Source of the DNA: Artemisia argyi
Lineage: Eukaryota > Streptophyta > Magnoliopsida > Asterales > Asteraceae
DNA length: 64,000 nt
Direction of reading: 5' to 3'
NCBI GenBank assembly: GCA_030686995.1
Contig: CM060684.1
Coordinates: 8,329,897-8,393,896, forward strand
The notes under the pieces were generated by a model, which made no database searches, was not told the DNA's origin, and was given only the letters and a program-made list of their open reading frames with translations. This document shows positions 31,778-41,966 of the stretch, piece after piece. Position 1 is the stretch's first letter; each line of letters starts with the position of its first letter. The translations under genes were made by a program, and so were the position numbers.

Positions 31778-33067
31778 CTACTCATTAATCATTTCATTGT
31801 TATTTTCTTGGTAATGTTTTACACGTTGTATGTTAACCGTGAATTCCCTACCCTCATCATCAACTAGCACTACTGCTCCAAATTTAGAGGAATTCTTCAC
31901 CGTGAACGGCCCGTACCATCTAGACTTAAGTTTTCCCGGAAATAATCTCAACCGAGAATTGTATAATAGGACCTTGTCTCCATCTGAAAATTCTTTGGGT
32001 TTCTTAATTCTTTGATCATGCCATCTTTTAGCTCTCTCTTTATATGTGATGGAGGATTCGTAGGCTTCTAATCTAAGCTCATCAAGCTCGTGTAATTGCA
32101 AAAACCTACTATTCCCCGCAGTTGTGTAATCTAAGTTGCATGCCTTAAGCGCCCAATAAGCCTTGTGTTCTAATTCTACCGGTAAATGACATGCCTTACC
32201 ATACACCATGCGAAACGGGGTCGTTCCAATAGGTGTTTTGTAGGCAGTTCGGAATGCCCATAAGGCTTCGTCGAGTTTGAATGACCAGTCCTTTCTGTTT
32301 TGACTAACCGTTTTTTCAAGTATTCTTTTAATAGCTCTATTGGTGTTTTCGACTTGGCCATTGGTTTGTGGATGATAGGCGGTGGAGAATCGGTGGGGTA
32401 CTCCATACCTCTTCATTACCTTTTCCATTTGTGCGTTGCAAAAATGTGTCCCCCTGTCGCTGATGAGAGCTTTCGGAATCCCGAATCTTGCGAAAAGCTT
32501 TTTCAGGAAATGAATGACCACTCTAGCATCATTAGTCCTAAGGGCTTGTGCTTCAACCCATTTTGAAACATAGTCAATGGCGACTAAGATGTACTCGTTT
32601 CCCCCTGAGGACGGAAAGGGTCCCATAAAGTCAATTCCCCAAACATCGAATACCTCACAAACTTGTATAAAGTTCTGAGGTGCCTCATCCCTACGTGATA
32701 TATTTCCAGCCCGTTGACATGCATCACATGCTTGTACCATATCTTTTACATCACGGAAAATTGTGGGCCAATAGAATCCTGCATCGAGAATCTTTCGGGC
32801 AGTGACGTTTATCCCATGATGCCCTCCAGAGGGACCGGAGTGAAATTCCCTCATGATCTTTACTGCCTCATTCTCCGAAACACAGCGCCTCACAATGTGG
32901 TCAGGACACCTTCGGAATAAAAATGGTTCATCCCAGAAGTAATATTTTAGCTGTGAAAAGAACCTCTTCCTCTCGTATTTAGTCAGGTGTTCAGGGACGA
33001 TCCTACATCTACTTGCGAAGTAATTGGCAAAGTCGGCGTACCATGGTTCCGAATCAAGGATAGACAT
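31778..33067 (-). CDS. Element B integrase
   Basis: 429 residues from an internal Met; the true frame extends upstream to about 33165. N-terminal zinc-binding residues His 76, His 84, Cys 114 and Cys 117. Catalytic triad Asp 146 (GIDFMGPF), Asp 204 (ISDRGTHF), Glu 240 ([12 protein letters not shown]), with D-X35-E spacing. The [17 protein letters not shown] block and the C-terminal [22 protein letters not shown] region are typical of Athila/Tat integrases. It integrates element cDNA into the host chromosome. All catalytic residues are intact. Confidence 0.95.
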   Translation of the reverse strand: MSILDSEPWYADFANYFASRCRIVPEHLTKYERKRFFSQLKYYFWDEPFLFRRCPDHIVRRCVSENEAVKIMREFHSGPSGGHHGINVTARKILDAGFYWPTIFRDVKDMVQACDACQRAGNISRRDEAPQNFIQVCEVFDVWGIDFMGPFPSSGGNEYILVAIDYVSKWVEAQALRTNDARVVIHFLKKLFARFGIPKALISDRGTHFCNAQMEKVMKRYGVPHRFSTAYHPQTNGQVENTNRAIKRILEKTVSQNRKDWSFKLDEALWAFRTAYKTPIGTTPFRMVYGKACHLPVELEHKAYWALKACNLDYTTAGNSRFLQLHELDELRLEAYESSITYKERAKRWHDQRIKKPKEFSDGDKVLLYNSRLRLFPGKLKSRWYGPFTVKNSSKFGAVVLVDDEGREFTVNIQRVKHYQENNNEMINE

Positions 33068-33153
33068 TAGTTGTTCGTCAAGAAACGAATCTTTAATCTC
33101 ACTTCTATCGTGTTCATCCAGGGGGTTTTCAAGGCGAGACAGATGATCGGCGG

Positions 33154-36100
33154 CTAGATTCTCTGCCCCCTCTTATCGCGAATCTCAACATCAAATTCTT
33201 GTAGCAACAAGATCCACCGAATAAGTCGTGGCTTGGCGTCCTGTTTTGCAAACAAATATCTAAGAGCTGAGTGGTCAGTGAAGACGACTGTCTTTGAAAG
33301 GACAAGATATTGTCGGAATTTGTCGAATGCAAACACTACGGCTAATAATTCTTTTTCGGTGGTGGAGTAGTTTTCTTTGGCGGGATTCATGGTTTTGCTA
33401 GCGTAGTAAATAGGTTGGAAGAGCTTGTCACGTCGCTGACCTAATACAGCCCCGACAGCGAAGTCGCTAGCGTCACACATTATTTCAAATGGTAACTCCC
33501 AGTTGGGTGTGATCATGATTGGAGCTTGAGTGAGTTCCCTTTTTAGGAGGTCGAAAGCATCTTTGCATTCTTGGGAAAAGTCGAATGGAGCATCCTTTAC
33601 AAGCAATTGAGTCATTGGCCGGGCAATTTTGGAGAAGTCCTTGATGAATCTCCGATAAAATCCGGCGTGCCCCAAAAAGCTGCGTATTGCCTTAACGGTC
33701 GTGGGGTATGGCAACATAGATATAGCCTCAACCTTAGCTTGGTCCACCTCTATCCCGTTCCCTGAAATCTTATGCCCCAACACAATCCCTTCCTTAACCA
33801 TGAAATGACACTTTTCCCAGTTCAACACCAAGTTGGTTTCCTCACAACGTTTAAGCATCTTTTCTAAATTAGCAAGACAGCGGTCGAAGGAGTTTCCGAA
33901 GACTGAAAAGTCATCCATGAATACTTCCATGCTGTCTTCCATGAGTTCGTGAAAGATTGCGGTCATGCAACGTTGGAAAGTGGCGGGGGCATTACATAGC
34001 CCAAAAGGCATCCTTTTGTAAGCAAACGTTCCATAAGGGCAAGTAAACGTGGTCTTTTCTTGGTCCTCAGGTGCTATGGGGATTTGAAAATATCCTGAGA
34101 ATCCATCCAAGAAGCAATAGTACTCGTGTCCAGATAATCTTTCTAACATCTGATCAATGAATGGTAAGGGAAAGTGATCTTTCCTCGTGGCATCGTTGAG
34201 CTTTCGATAGTCAATGCATACCCGCCATCCAGTGACAGTCCTCTGGGGCACCATCTCACCCTTGTCATTTTTTACTACAGTCATTCCACCCTTTTTAGGT
34301 ACAACCTGCACAGGACTGACCCATGGGCTATCCGAGATCGGGTAAATCAGTCCTGCATCCAAGAGTTTGATCACTTCTTTCTTCACTACTTCCTTAATGT
34401 TAGGGTTTACTCGCCTCTGGGGTTGCACAGTAGGTTTATAATCTTCCTCCATAAGAATCTTATGTGTGCAAAAAGTTGAGTCAATCCCCTTAATGTCGGC
34501 CACACTCCATGCGAGTACCCCCTTGTATTTCTTCAGGACCTCTAAGAGTTTAACTTTTTGTTCCTTCTCCAACGAAGAGTTTATGATTACCGGGAGTTGG
34601 TTCTCTACCTGAAGAAAGGCATATTCCAAATGATTAGGGAGCTCTTTAATATCAACGTCAGGGGGCTCGATAATAGAAGGTTTGAGCTTGTTCTCGGGCT
34701 TTCGGAGCTCGAGATGCTCCGTTGCCTCTTGCCTGGGGTAGAAGGAGACTGCATTAACCTCCTCTGTCTTTTCCACCTCTAGCAAAGGCAGAAAACTCTC
34801 GTCCCGTAGCCAGCCTTCATCGATTTGTTCATCGATGCAATCATCAATGACATCTGTGAGCTCATCTACTTCTCCAATAAAGTAGAGTCGGTTGGATGCT
34901 TCGAGGGAGAGGTCCATAGAATCCTTAATATCGAAGGTTGTGCTATCGTCTCCTACTCGCAAGGTCAATTTGCCATCGTAGACATCGATGACTGCACGAG
35001 CGGTAGCAAGAAATGGTCTACCTAAAATGATAGGTACCACGTCGTCCTCCTCCATATCCAGGATTACGAAGTCGACCGGGAATTTGAATTTCCCAACCTT
35101 GACTAGCACGTTCTCACATATCCCTTCGGGGTATTTGACTGATCTATCGGCTAGTTGGATGTTCATACGGGTAGGCTTCAATCCGGAATATCCTAGTTTA
35201 CGGAACATAGAGAGAGGCATGAGATTGATACTTGCTCCCAAATCGGCAAGAGCGTTCTTGATTGATAGAGGTCCTATAGAGCATGGCAGGGTGAAGCTGC
35301 CTGGATCGTCTACCTTCTTTGGTAGCCCTCGATGGGTCACCACTGAGCACTCTTCCCCCAGGGTTACAAGACCCTCGAGCTTCTTCCTGTTAGCGAGCAG
35401 CTTTTTGAAGTATGTGCTATACTTTGGCATGTGATAGCAAGCATCCAGGAGAGGTATGGTGACAACTGAGTCTTTTAGGTATGACAAGAACCTCTTGTTA
35501 TCATTCTCAGTTTTCTGGTTCCTTAGTCGGGATGGGTATGGTATCCTCACAGGTGGGTTAGGAAGGGCTGATGGGGAGGGGGTTGTCACGGGTGGTTGGT
35601 CCGGGGTGCCAATGCCGACATCCTGCTCCTCCTCCCCAGGTCTGTCTGAATCGAGTGTGACGGGGGATGAGTTTGGGTAAGGAGGGTCCTTGGTTGTCGT
35701 TCCGGCCCGTGTGGTTATCGCGAGCATGGGGTCTTTTCTTCTTTCTAACGGTGGTTGGAGGTTATCTAGGGCTGAGTTAAGCTTGCTGAAAAATTCCCCG
35801 ACATCCTCCTGCTGTTCGTCGAAAAGCTCGTTAAGCCCTTTCATTTGCAAGTCTTTTTCTTGAGTGAAGTGACCAAGGTCATCTTCGAAATTGCTCCTGA
35901 TCTTGAATTCAGGGCCTCCCTCCCCTTCTCTTTTCCTTACCAGGTTTCCCCAGAGGGTATAATCATCATTTTGGTAGAAAGGTAAAAGGGAGGGATCAGC
36001 ATAAATGTCTCCTCCTGACAAGCATGCATGTTCAGTTGTGGCTGCTCCTCCGCATTCCTCCACCTCATGCGGACCTCCACAGTAATCGCAGATCAAGTAA

Positions 36101-37086
36101 GGGTTTGACAGCATTTTAGGTGGTTGCGATCCAGCTAGGCAATCCATTCTTTTGTGAACTTTGCTTAATCGATCCGAGATGGTTTCAGAAATGCCGATAG
36201 TCGACTCAGGTTCATCCCAAGTGTCATCCTGGTCTTGGGCATATTCTTCAATTCTGTCCCACCCTTCCTCGGCACTAAGATTGGCCAATCTTCCTTTCCT
36301 AGATTGGTTGATTCCGTTTCGGTCATTAGAGGAGATATTTTCGTAAAAGATTTGGACCAAGAGCCAAAGTTCAATACCATGGTGTGGAACTTGTCTTATT
36401 AAATCTTTGAATCTAGTCCACGCTTTATGGAAGGGTTCATCCTTCCCCTTTCGGAAACGAAGGATCCTATCCCTAAATGCTGAGGTTTTTCCAGGTGGAA
36501 AGAACTTCTCATAGAACTTGGATATGAGTTGCTCCCATGTGAAAATAGATTCGGAAGGGAGTTTGTTATACCATTCTTGGGCTTTTTCGTATAAGGTGAA
36601 AGGGAAGAATCGCAGTCGGGACGTGTTTCTAGTAGCCCCACCCGTATGGATGGTGTCCACTATTTTTAGGAAGTCCTTGATGTGTTGGATTGGATTTTCC
36701 TCATCAAGTCCGTGAAACTTACACACATTTTTGACAAGCCAAATATCATTTGCATGCAAGACCTCGTTGGTATGTTCGTTTGGATAAACAATGGCATTGG
36801 AAAACCCACGAGGGGTTGGGGAAGAGTAATCCTTGAGACGCTTAGGAGGAGGTATTATAGGAGTATTCGTCTCATTGTGGGAGCTCGGGGTTGTGATGTG
36901 ATTTTCTGAATTTTCTTCAGAGAGAGGTGCATCAAAGTCGATAGCAATGCTGGATGGTTCAGGTGTTGAGTGAGTTCGTCTTAGCCTACACATTTCTCTT
37001 TCGGGTTCTGCATAAGGCAAGACGAGGTCTTTAGTGGTGCTACGAATCCTAGTGATCCTAAGGTTAGAGAATTCGTTGGTTGCCAT
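33154..37086 (-). CDS. Element B gag-protease-RT-RNase H
   Basis: 1310 residues. Gag capsid domain at about 120-260 ([32 protein letters not shown]). Zinc knuckle CX2CX3HX4C at 333-345. Protease with [13 protein letters not shown], where Leu replaces the usual Ser or Thr in the DSG/DTG motif, as usual for Athila. RT at about 920-1110 with [35 protein letters not shown] and catalytic FMDD at about 1056-1059. RNase H from CDASDF at about 1204 with TDHS and LRYLFAKQ. The frame ends at DKRGQRI because a G run of five near 33165-33169 puts the rest out of frame; the integrase text resumes in another frame. One missing base in that run would explain it, and it may be a real mutation or a homopolymer read error. 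Confidence 0.95.
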   Translation of the reverse strand: MATNEFSNLRITRIRSTTKDLVLPYAEPEREMCRLRRTHSTPEPSSIAIDFDAPLSEENSENHITTPSSHNETNTPIIPPPKRLKDYSSPTPRGFSNAIVYPNEHTNEVLHANDIWLVKNVCKFHGLDEENPIQHIKDFLKIVDTIHTGGATRNTSRLRFFPFTLYEKAQEWYNKLPSESIFTWEQLISKFYEKFFPPGKTSAFRDRILRFRKGKDEPFHKAWTRFKDLIRQVPHHGIELWLLVQIFYENISSNDRNGINQSRKGRLANLSAEEGWDRIEEYAQDQDDTWDEPESTIGISETISDRLSKVHKRMDCLAGSQPPKMLSNPYLICDYCGGPHEVEECGGAATTEHACLSGGDIYADPSLLPFYQNDDYTLWGNLVRKREGEGGPEFKIRSNFEDDLGHFTQEKDLQMKGLNELFDEQQEDVGEFFSKLNSALDNLQPPLERRKDPMLAITTRAGTTTKDPPYPNSSPVTLDSDRPGEEEQDVGIGTPDQPPVTTPSPSALPNPPVRIPYPSRLRNQKTENDNKRFLSYLKDSVVTIPLLDACYHMPKYSTYFKKLLANRKKLEGLVTLGEECSVVTHRGLPKKVDDPGSFTLPCSIGPLSIKNALADLGASINLMPLSMFRKLGYSGLKPTRMNIQLADRSVKYPEGICENVLVKVGKFKFPVDFVILDMEEDDVVPIILGRPFLATARAVIDVYDGKLTLRVGDDSTTFDIKDSMDLSLEASNRLYFIGEVDELTDVIDDCIDEQIDEGWLRDESFLPLLEVEKTEEVNAVSFYPRQEATEHLELRKPENKLKPSIIEPPDVDIKELPNHLEYAFLQVENQLPVIINSSLEKEQKVKLLEVLKKYKGVLAWSVADIKGIDSTFCTHKILMEEDYKPTVQPQRRVNPNIKEVVKKEVIKLLDAGLIYPISDSPWVSPVQVVPKKGGMTVVKNDKGEMVPQRTVTGWRVCIDYRKLNDATRKDHFPLPFIDQMLERLSGHEYYCFLDGFSGYFQIPIAPEDQEKTTFTCPYGTFAYKRMPFGLCNAPATFQRCMTAIFHELMEDSMEVFMDDFSVFGNSFDRCLANLEKMLKRCEETNLVLNWEKCHFMVKEGIVLGHKISGNGIEVDQAKVEAISMLPYPTTVKAIRSFLGHAGFYRRFIKDFSKIARPMTQLLVKDAPFDFSQECKDAFDLLKRELTQAPIMITPNWELPFEIMCDASDFAVGAVLGQRRDKLFQPIYYASKTMNPAKENYSTTEKELLAVVFAFDKFRQYLVLSKTVVFTDHSALRYLFAKQDAKPRLIRWILLLQEFDVEIRDKRGQRI

Positions 37087-37235
37087 GATGGTGGATGGTG
37101 AAGAGTTACGAACAAAGGCACGAAGAAATAAGATAGACTAAAGAAGACCTAAAAATAAAAATAAAAATCTTACTAGAAAGGAATCTAGCAAGTAGACCTA
37201 ATAAAAAGAAATCCTAACCTAGACAATAACTATTC

Positions 37236-37258
37236 CCCGGGCTGCGGTGCCAAAAACT
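37236..37258 (-). other. Primer binding site of element B
   Basis: Minus strand just inside the 5' LTR reads TTTTTGGCACCGCAGCC then CGGGG, similar to the Athila-type TTTTTGGCGCCGTTGCC primer site usually assigned to an aspartate tRNA. Element E has the same class of site. Confidence 0.7.
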
Positions 37259-38668
37259 TGATGCGTGGGAATCGCACCTTGCTTTACCTCTCGAGGGATC
37301 TCGCGAGGCTTACAACCCCCACCAGGCAGTGTACCTGATCGTTGTAGTATAGTATAGTGACAAGTACCGGGGGATTGATCGTTCAGCTTAGGAATAGTGT
37401 CGCTAGGATTAGAAAACCTAATTAATAGTTCTAGAGATGAAAGATGATTATTTTTGTGTTTTTATATTTTATGAAAGCAAGTAAAATCTCGGGTTTTGGA
37501 AGAGTGGGCGGAATTAGTTGCTATTCAACTAACCCAAAAACTATTATATAATTAATTAAACTAATGAAAATGAAATTAAACTAATTTAAACTAAGGTTGT
37601 GAGCAGTGGTTGGAGAAATTGTGTTTACTTAGACTTCATTACTCCCTAGATATCTTTTACATGTCAATTACTTGTTACACTTGTATGGATGACGGATTGT
37701 ATTCCTTAATACCATTCGTGGGGTGGCATACATAACTCCCCAACTCTATGAGCTCTTATCTCCTCCTACACCATGACCCAGCACAACTATAGGGATTGTA
37801 AACAGTGGCTCATGCATTAAATACAACCAATAAAGACCTAGTACGCCTCGGTTCATGTTTCTTAAGACGTTCAAGCATGTTACCATTTGGAGATCTGCCA
37901 GTTTTCTTAAGCCTAACATATAATATCATTCATCCAATAACAAGAATAGACAAGTAATCAACACATAATCAACATCTAGGTTTCATTAGATCTAAGCAAA
38001 CACAAAGGAAATCTAGCCTAGCATAGTAGAATTAAGATAAGAACAAAAGATAAACAACCAACACATAGACATATTGATTGAATTAAGAGTATACTTATCT
38101 CAATTACAATGCAAGGTCTCAAGGGTTTGGAACCCTTGAAAAACCTGTAAAAGAGGCACCAAAATCGTCTTTAGGGTTTCACCAAAACTTCTCCCTTTTT
38201 TTAATGAAAAAACTAGAAAACTATATATAGGAAAATCGTTCTGACGGCGTCAAGAGTAAAGTCTGACGCCGTCACCTCGCCGCCATATACTTCCTCGGAT
38301 GCCCTAGATCCACTTGTGACGGCCTATGTGACGCCGTCACCACCTACGGTATTTTATTCTTGGCCACTTTGACGCCGTCACCTAACCATCTGACGCCGTC
38401 ACCAGCTACGGTATTTTATTCATCATGTTTGACGCCGTCAAGAAGGAAGTCTTGACGCCGTCACCTTGTATCTTCAGCATGGATTTTTGGTACTTTGCCG
38501 TTTTCTTCACTTTATGCTCCAAAAACGTCCAAAATAGCCTCTTTTCCAGAATTCACTCTCCAAACACCTAAAATCACAAAAGGAAGGATTTAGGGCAATA
38601 TTTGATCAAATAAAGTCGGATTCGGGCTTAAATGACCCCCTAAAAACGGATCATTTTTCGCCTCATCA
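37259..38668 (-). repeat. Element B 5' LTR (right copy)
   Basis: 1410 bp, begins (plus strand) TGATGCGTGGGAATCG and ends CGCCTCATCA. The differences from the other LTR include three C/T changes; two of these (38290, 38403) fall close to or between the palindromes. Confidence 0.95.
38222..38463 (-). promoter_or_regulatory. Palindrome array and TATA box driving element B
   Basis: Seven 11-bp palindromes TGACG(G/C)CGTCA start at 38242, 38264, 38329, 38370, 38391, 38430 and 38453. Steps are 22, 65, 41, 21, 39 and 23 bp, close to multiples of 21, that is, two helical turns. TATATATA at 38222-38229 lies 12 bp beyond the last palindrome in the direction of transcription (minus), so start would be near 38195. 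This LTR is the 5' one, so the array sits where an enhancer for gag-pol would be. TGACG motifs are recognised by plant TGA-class bZIP factors; the rest is inference. Confidence 0.65.
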
Positions 38669-38972
38669 CAGATCAACCAATGATTTGACTGAAAATCAAT
38701 CCCTGATTTGCAGCATTCTATTATGAGCAAGCACATTAAGCATTCCCTGATCTTCAGCAATTTACTTACCATATTCTAGTATTTTCAGTTACTTTTATTA
38801 GCTATAAAATAAGGCAGAAGGTAGAGCATAAGCATCAATCATTTGTATTTCAATTTGAGTCCTCCCTATAGGGACTAGTTGATTTCATTGGAGTTCTTTG
38901 TTCAGATTCTGCTTGTTCTTCAATAAATCATACCTATCCTTATTTCATATGTTTGTTAGCCCTGTTCTAACA
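38669..38972 (+). repeat. Element C left LTR, second part
   Basis: Begins with the second CAGAT target copy (38669-38673), then runs CAACCAATGATTTGAC to TTCTAACA. Matches 58007-58305 without a visible difference. Confidence 0.95.
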
Positions 38973-38974
38973 TT

Positions 38975-38988
38975 TGGTATCGGAGCAG
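38975..38988 (+). other. Primer binding site of element C
   Basis: TGGTATCGGAGCAG two bases after the LTR, a methionine-tRNA type primer site. Confidence 0.8.
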
Positions 38989-38999
38989 TCTGATCCACA

Positions 39000-39665
39000 A
39001 TGGTGAACACCAGAAATTCAACTTCTCACAACGAACAACCAAACCACACCCACACTTCTTCACCTGCACAAAATCCCGACAACCTCGCACAACAATTATC
39101 TTCCATTGCTTCCAAACTCAATGCTCTTGATGCCCTTGCTGCTGATGTAGCGGTTCTTAAGGCACAAGCTGGCCCGAGCGGATCCTATAGGGGCAAGTCA
39201 AAACAAACCACCTTTGGACCTCGTCACGGGGATGATGATTCAGAAAGTAGTGGCTGGTACCATAACTCGACGCGGAGACCGCTCACCAAGATGGAATTTC
39301 CCAAATTTGAAGGGGGTGATCCTCGCGGTTGGATTTTAAAAGCGGAAAAATATTTTCGCTATTATCAAACCCCTGATGAATCAAAGGTGGAAATTGCTTC
39401 CATGTACCTAGAGGGTGATGCACTGGACCTTTTTGCATGGATCAGCGCTGAGCATAATCATCTTTATTGGGAAGAATTGGTGAAAATTTTACATGAAAAT
39501 TACGGCCCGACAGAATTTCAAAACCCGGATGAACATCTCTGCAACATCAAGCAAACAGGCACGGTACAAGAATATAGACAAGAATTTGCGAAAAGAGTCG
39601 CACGAGTTCACGACTAGCCCGATCATTGTCTTTTGTGAGTCTTTCTTAGTGGTCTGAAGGAAGAA
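39000..39665 (+). pseudogene. Element C gag, N-terminal part
   Basis: 205 residues open from ATG 39000: a flexible Ser/Asn/His-rich start, a short coiled coil (LAQQLSSIASKLNALDALAA), then the gag domain (KMEFPKFEGGDPRGWILKAE, YFRYYQ, MYLEGDALDLFAW). TAG at 39615-39617 and TGA at 39636-39638 interrupt it in frame. The sequence between and after them still reads as gag (FLSGLKEELKV), so these are point lesions in one reading frame, not an end. Confidence 0.9.
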
Positions 39666-40775
39666 TTGAAAGTCGATGTTCGAATTCACAAGCCAAAGAA
39701 TGTTTTTAAGGCTGTGAGTTTGGCACTAGAGTTTGAAGCTAAGTCTCGACCCACTAGCAACCCGAGAGTACACAATGCATTCAGTTACAACAAACTGAAT
39801 TCTTCCTCAACTTCTTATCGTGACCAGCGCAACCCACCTGCCACATCTCAAAATACATCATCAGTAGCGCAATCTAAGAATTGGGATACCGAACGACAAA
39901 ATCATCGTAATAAGGGGCTATGTTTTAGGTGCAATGAGAAATTCACATCAGGACATAGATGCAAAGCATCCACTTTCTCGTTGCTGGAAATTGCAGAGGA
40001 TAGTGAACAACTAACTGAAAGAGACGCGGATGTTGATAGGAATGAGTATGATGAAGATATAAATCAGCAAGACATGGCTGAAATATCTTTTCATGCCATT
40101 CTTGGAAAGACTTCAGGCATAACTATGAAGGTTCAGGGTACCCTTGAGAACAAGAAAGTATTGATACTCATCGATAGTGGTTCAACTCACAATTTCATCT
40201 CAGCATCACTGGTGAAACAATTGAGTTTGGGGGTGAGTACAGTTCCTGCCTTCGGAATTCAGATCGGGAACGGACAGATAATTCAATGCAATCAAATTTG
40301 TCGTGACCTTATTGTAAAGTTACCGGGGTTGGAAATTACAGAAGACTACTTTCCATTTTCAATTGGAGGAGCTGATCTTGTTTTGGGAATCAAATGGCTA
40401 GCATCACTGAACACGGTACAAGCCAATTGGAATGAGATGTTCATGATTTTTTATGTGAATGGGAAGAAATACAAGTTGCAAGGAGTGCCATCAGTCGCTG
40501 CTAAAACAGATGTGTCTCTCCAATCTTACTCAACTCTTCCTGCTGCCACTTTAGAAGCACCACGAACACAAGTTGTGATACCAGGTATTCAATCACTTCT
40601 ATCGTTTTATCAAGATGTTTTTGCTGATGTCAACACATTACCCCCAAACCGATCACATACTCATTCTATTACCTTGCTACCCAACTCAACCCCACCTAAT
40701 ATTAGACCTTACCGTTATCCTTATAACCAGAAAACAGAGATGGAAGCACAAGTTAATGCATTATTAAATTGTGGT
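39666..40775 (+). pseudogene. Element C gag C-terminus, protease and start of RT
   Basis: Same frame as gag. Residues about 80-97 hold the variant knuckle CFRCNEKFTSGHRC. The aspartic protease has LIDSGSTHNFIS. The linker to RT (HTHSITLLPNSTPPN, RPYRYPYNQKTEMEAQV) ends near 40773, where one base is missing in a T run and the RT reading moves to the frame that opens at 40769. The tail of this frame up to 40871 is out of frame. Confidence 0.9.
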
Positions 40776-41482
40776 TCGTTCGAACTAGTTCCAGTCCATT
40801 TGCTAGTCCTGTTTTGTTGGTTAAGAAAAAAGATGAGTCATGGAGATTTTGTATCGACTACAGAAAATTAAACCAACAAACCATCCCCGATAAATACCCG
40901 ATCCCCAACATAGATGAACTCCTTGATGAACTCCATGGTGCTACCATTTTTTCCAAAATTGATCTCAAGTCGGGATACCACCAGATCCGCATGAACTCCT
41001 CTGATATACACAAAACAGCCTTTCGAACCCACTCCGGACACTATGAATTTCTTGTCATGCCTTTCGGGTTGACAAACGCCCCGTCAACTTTTCAATCAGC
41101 CATGAATGACATGTTTCGGCCTCATCTTCGCAAATTTATCTTGGTGTTTTTTGATGACATCTTAATTTACAGTGCAAACATAAAAGATCATTTACAACAT
41201 TTGCAGATTGCTTTAGATCTTTTACGCAACAATAAATTCTTTGCCAATGCAAAAAAGTGTGCTTTTGGTCAGCGACAAATTCAATTTTTAGGGCATGTTG
41301 TGTCAAAAGATGGGGTAGCTGTAGATCCAGAAAAGGTCAAGGCTGTTTTGAATTGGCCATTACCGCGTGATGCGAAAGAAGTACGCGGATTCCTTGGGTT
41401 AATAGGATATTATCGCCGATTTGTAAAAGGTTATGGATTGATTGCAAAGCCATTAACTGATTTGACCAAGAAGAATGGTTTT
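40769..41482 (+). pseudogene. Element C reverse transcriptase, split by element D
   Basis: RT motifs in order: [44 protein letters not shown], catalytic [10 protein letters not shown] (Phe in place of the usual Tyr or Val before DD), [10 protein letters not shown] and [13 protein letters not shown]. At GTTTT 41478-41482 the coding text stops and element D begins. The remainder of RT/RNase H resumes at 57009 after the second GTTTT. The residues after KKNGF in the uninterrupted reading frame belong to D. Confidence 0.93.
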
Positions 41483-41828
41483 TGTAACACCCCCAATTCA
41501 TGGTTGCAGCGGAATTCGAACTGGGTGTTACTCGACGGCACAATAGTCACAATAATAGAAAACGAACTCTAATTGAGTCGTTTTAAAAGATTTATCATTC
41601 AAATTATATAAATATCAGAGATTACAAAATGAGGTCCCAAATGGTTCCATGTTTACAATGTATAATAAATGAGTTTTTGAATGATAATAAAATTTATAGC
41701 CCTCTTGAGTATCCGTGCCCTTCCGTGTCATCCTTGATCGTCATGAACCTGAAATACATGCTTGAGAGGTCAACACAAAGGTTGAGTGATATTCATAAAG
41801 TTTGTTAAATGTTTGAACACAATGTGTT

Positions 41829-41966
41829 GGTAGTTAAATCGTTGAACACAATAATCGTAGTGTTTGTAGTTAAATCGTTTGAACACAATAATCGTAGTGT
41901 TTGTAGTTAAATCGTTTGAACACAATAATCATAGTGTTTGTAGTTAAATCGTTTGAACACAATAAT
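41829..41966 (+). repeat. 37-bp minisatellite in element D, left part
   Basis: Unit GTAGTTAAATCGTTTGAACA plus CAATAATCGTAGTGTTT, about 3.7 copies here. It continues at 53796-53880 after element E with over two more copies. E entered at ATAAT within a unit. Confidence 0.9.

Larger units (their letters stand above)
27884..38668 (-). mobile_element. Element B: Athila-type Ty3/gypsy, 10785 bp
   Basis: LTRs of 1410 bp (27884-29293 and 37259-38668) differ at about five positions by eye. CAGAT occurs on both outer sides (27879-27883 and 38669-38673). The coding strand is minus, so the right copy is the 5' LTR. Order from the 5' end: LTR, primer site, 172-bp leader, gag-pol, integrase, then 2.48 kb without a gene, then 3' LTR. 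The RT type (FMDD) and the primer site fit Athila. Only one small frame defect separates gag-pol from integrase. No env-like frame is visible. Confidence 0.95.

Noticed and set aside
41483..41600. C-terminal extension of the element C RT frame (after KKNGF)
   Set aside because: It is element D sequence read through the insertion point; the true continuation is at 57009.
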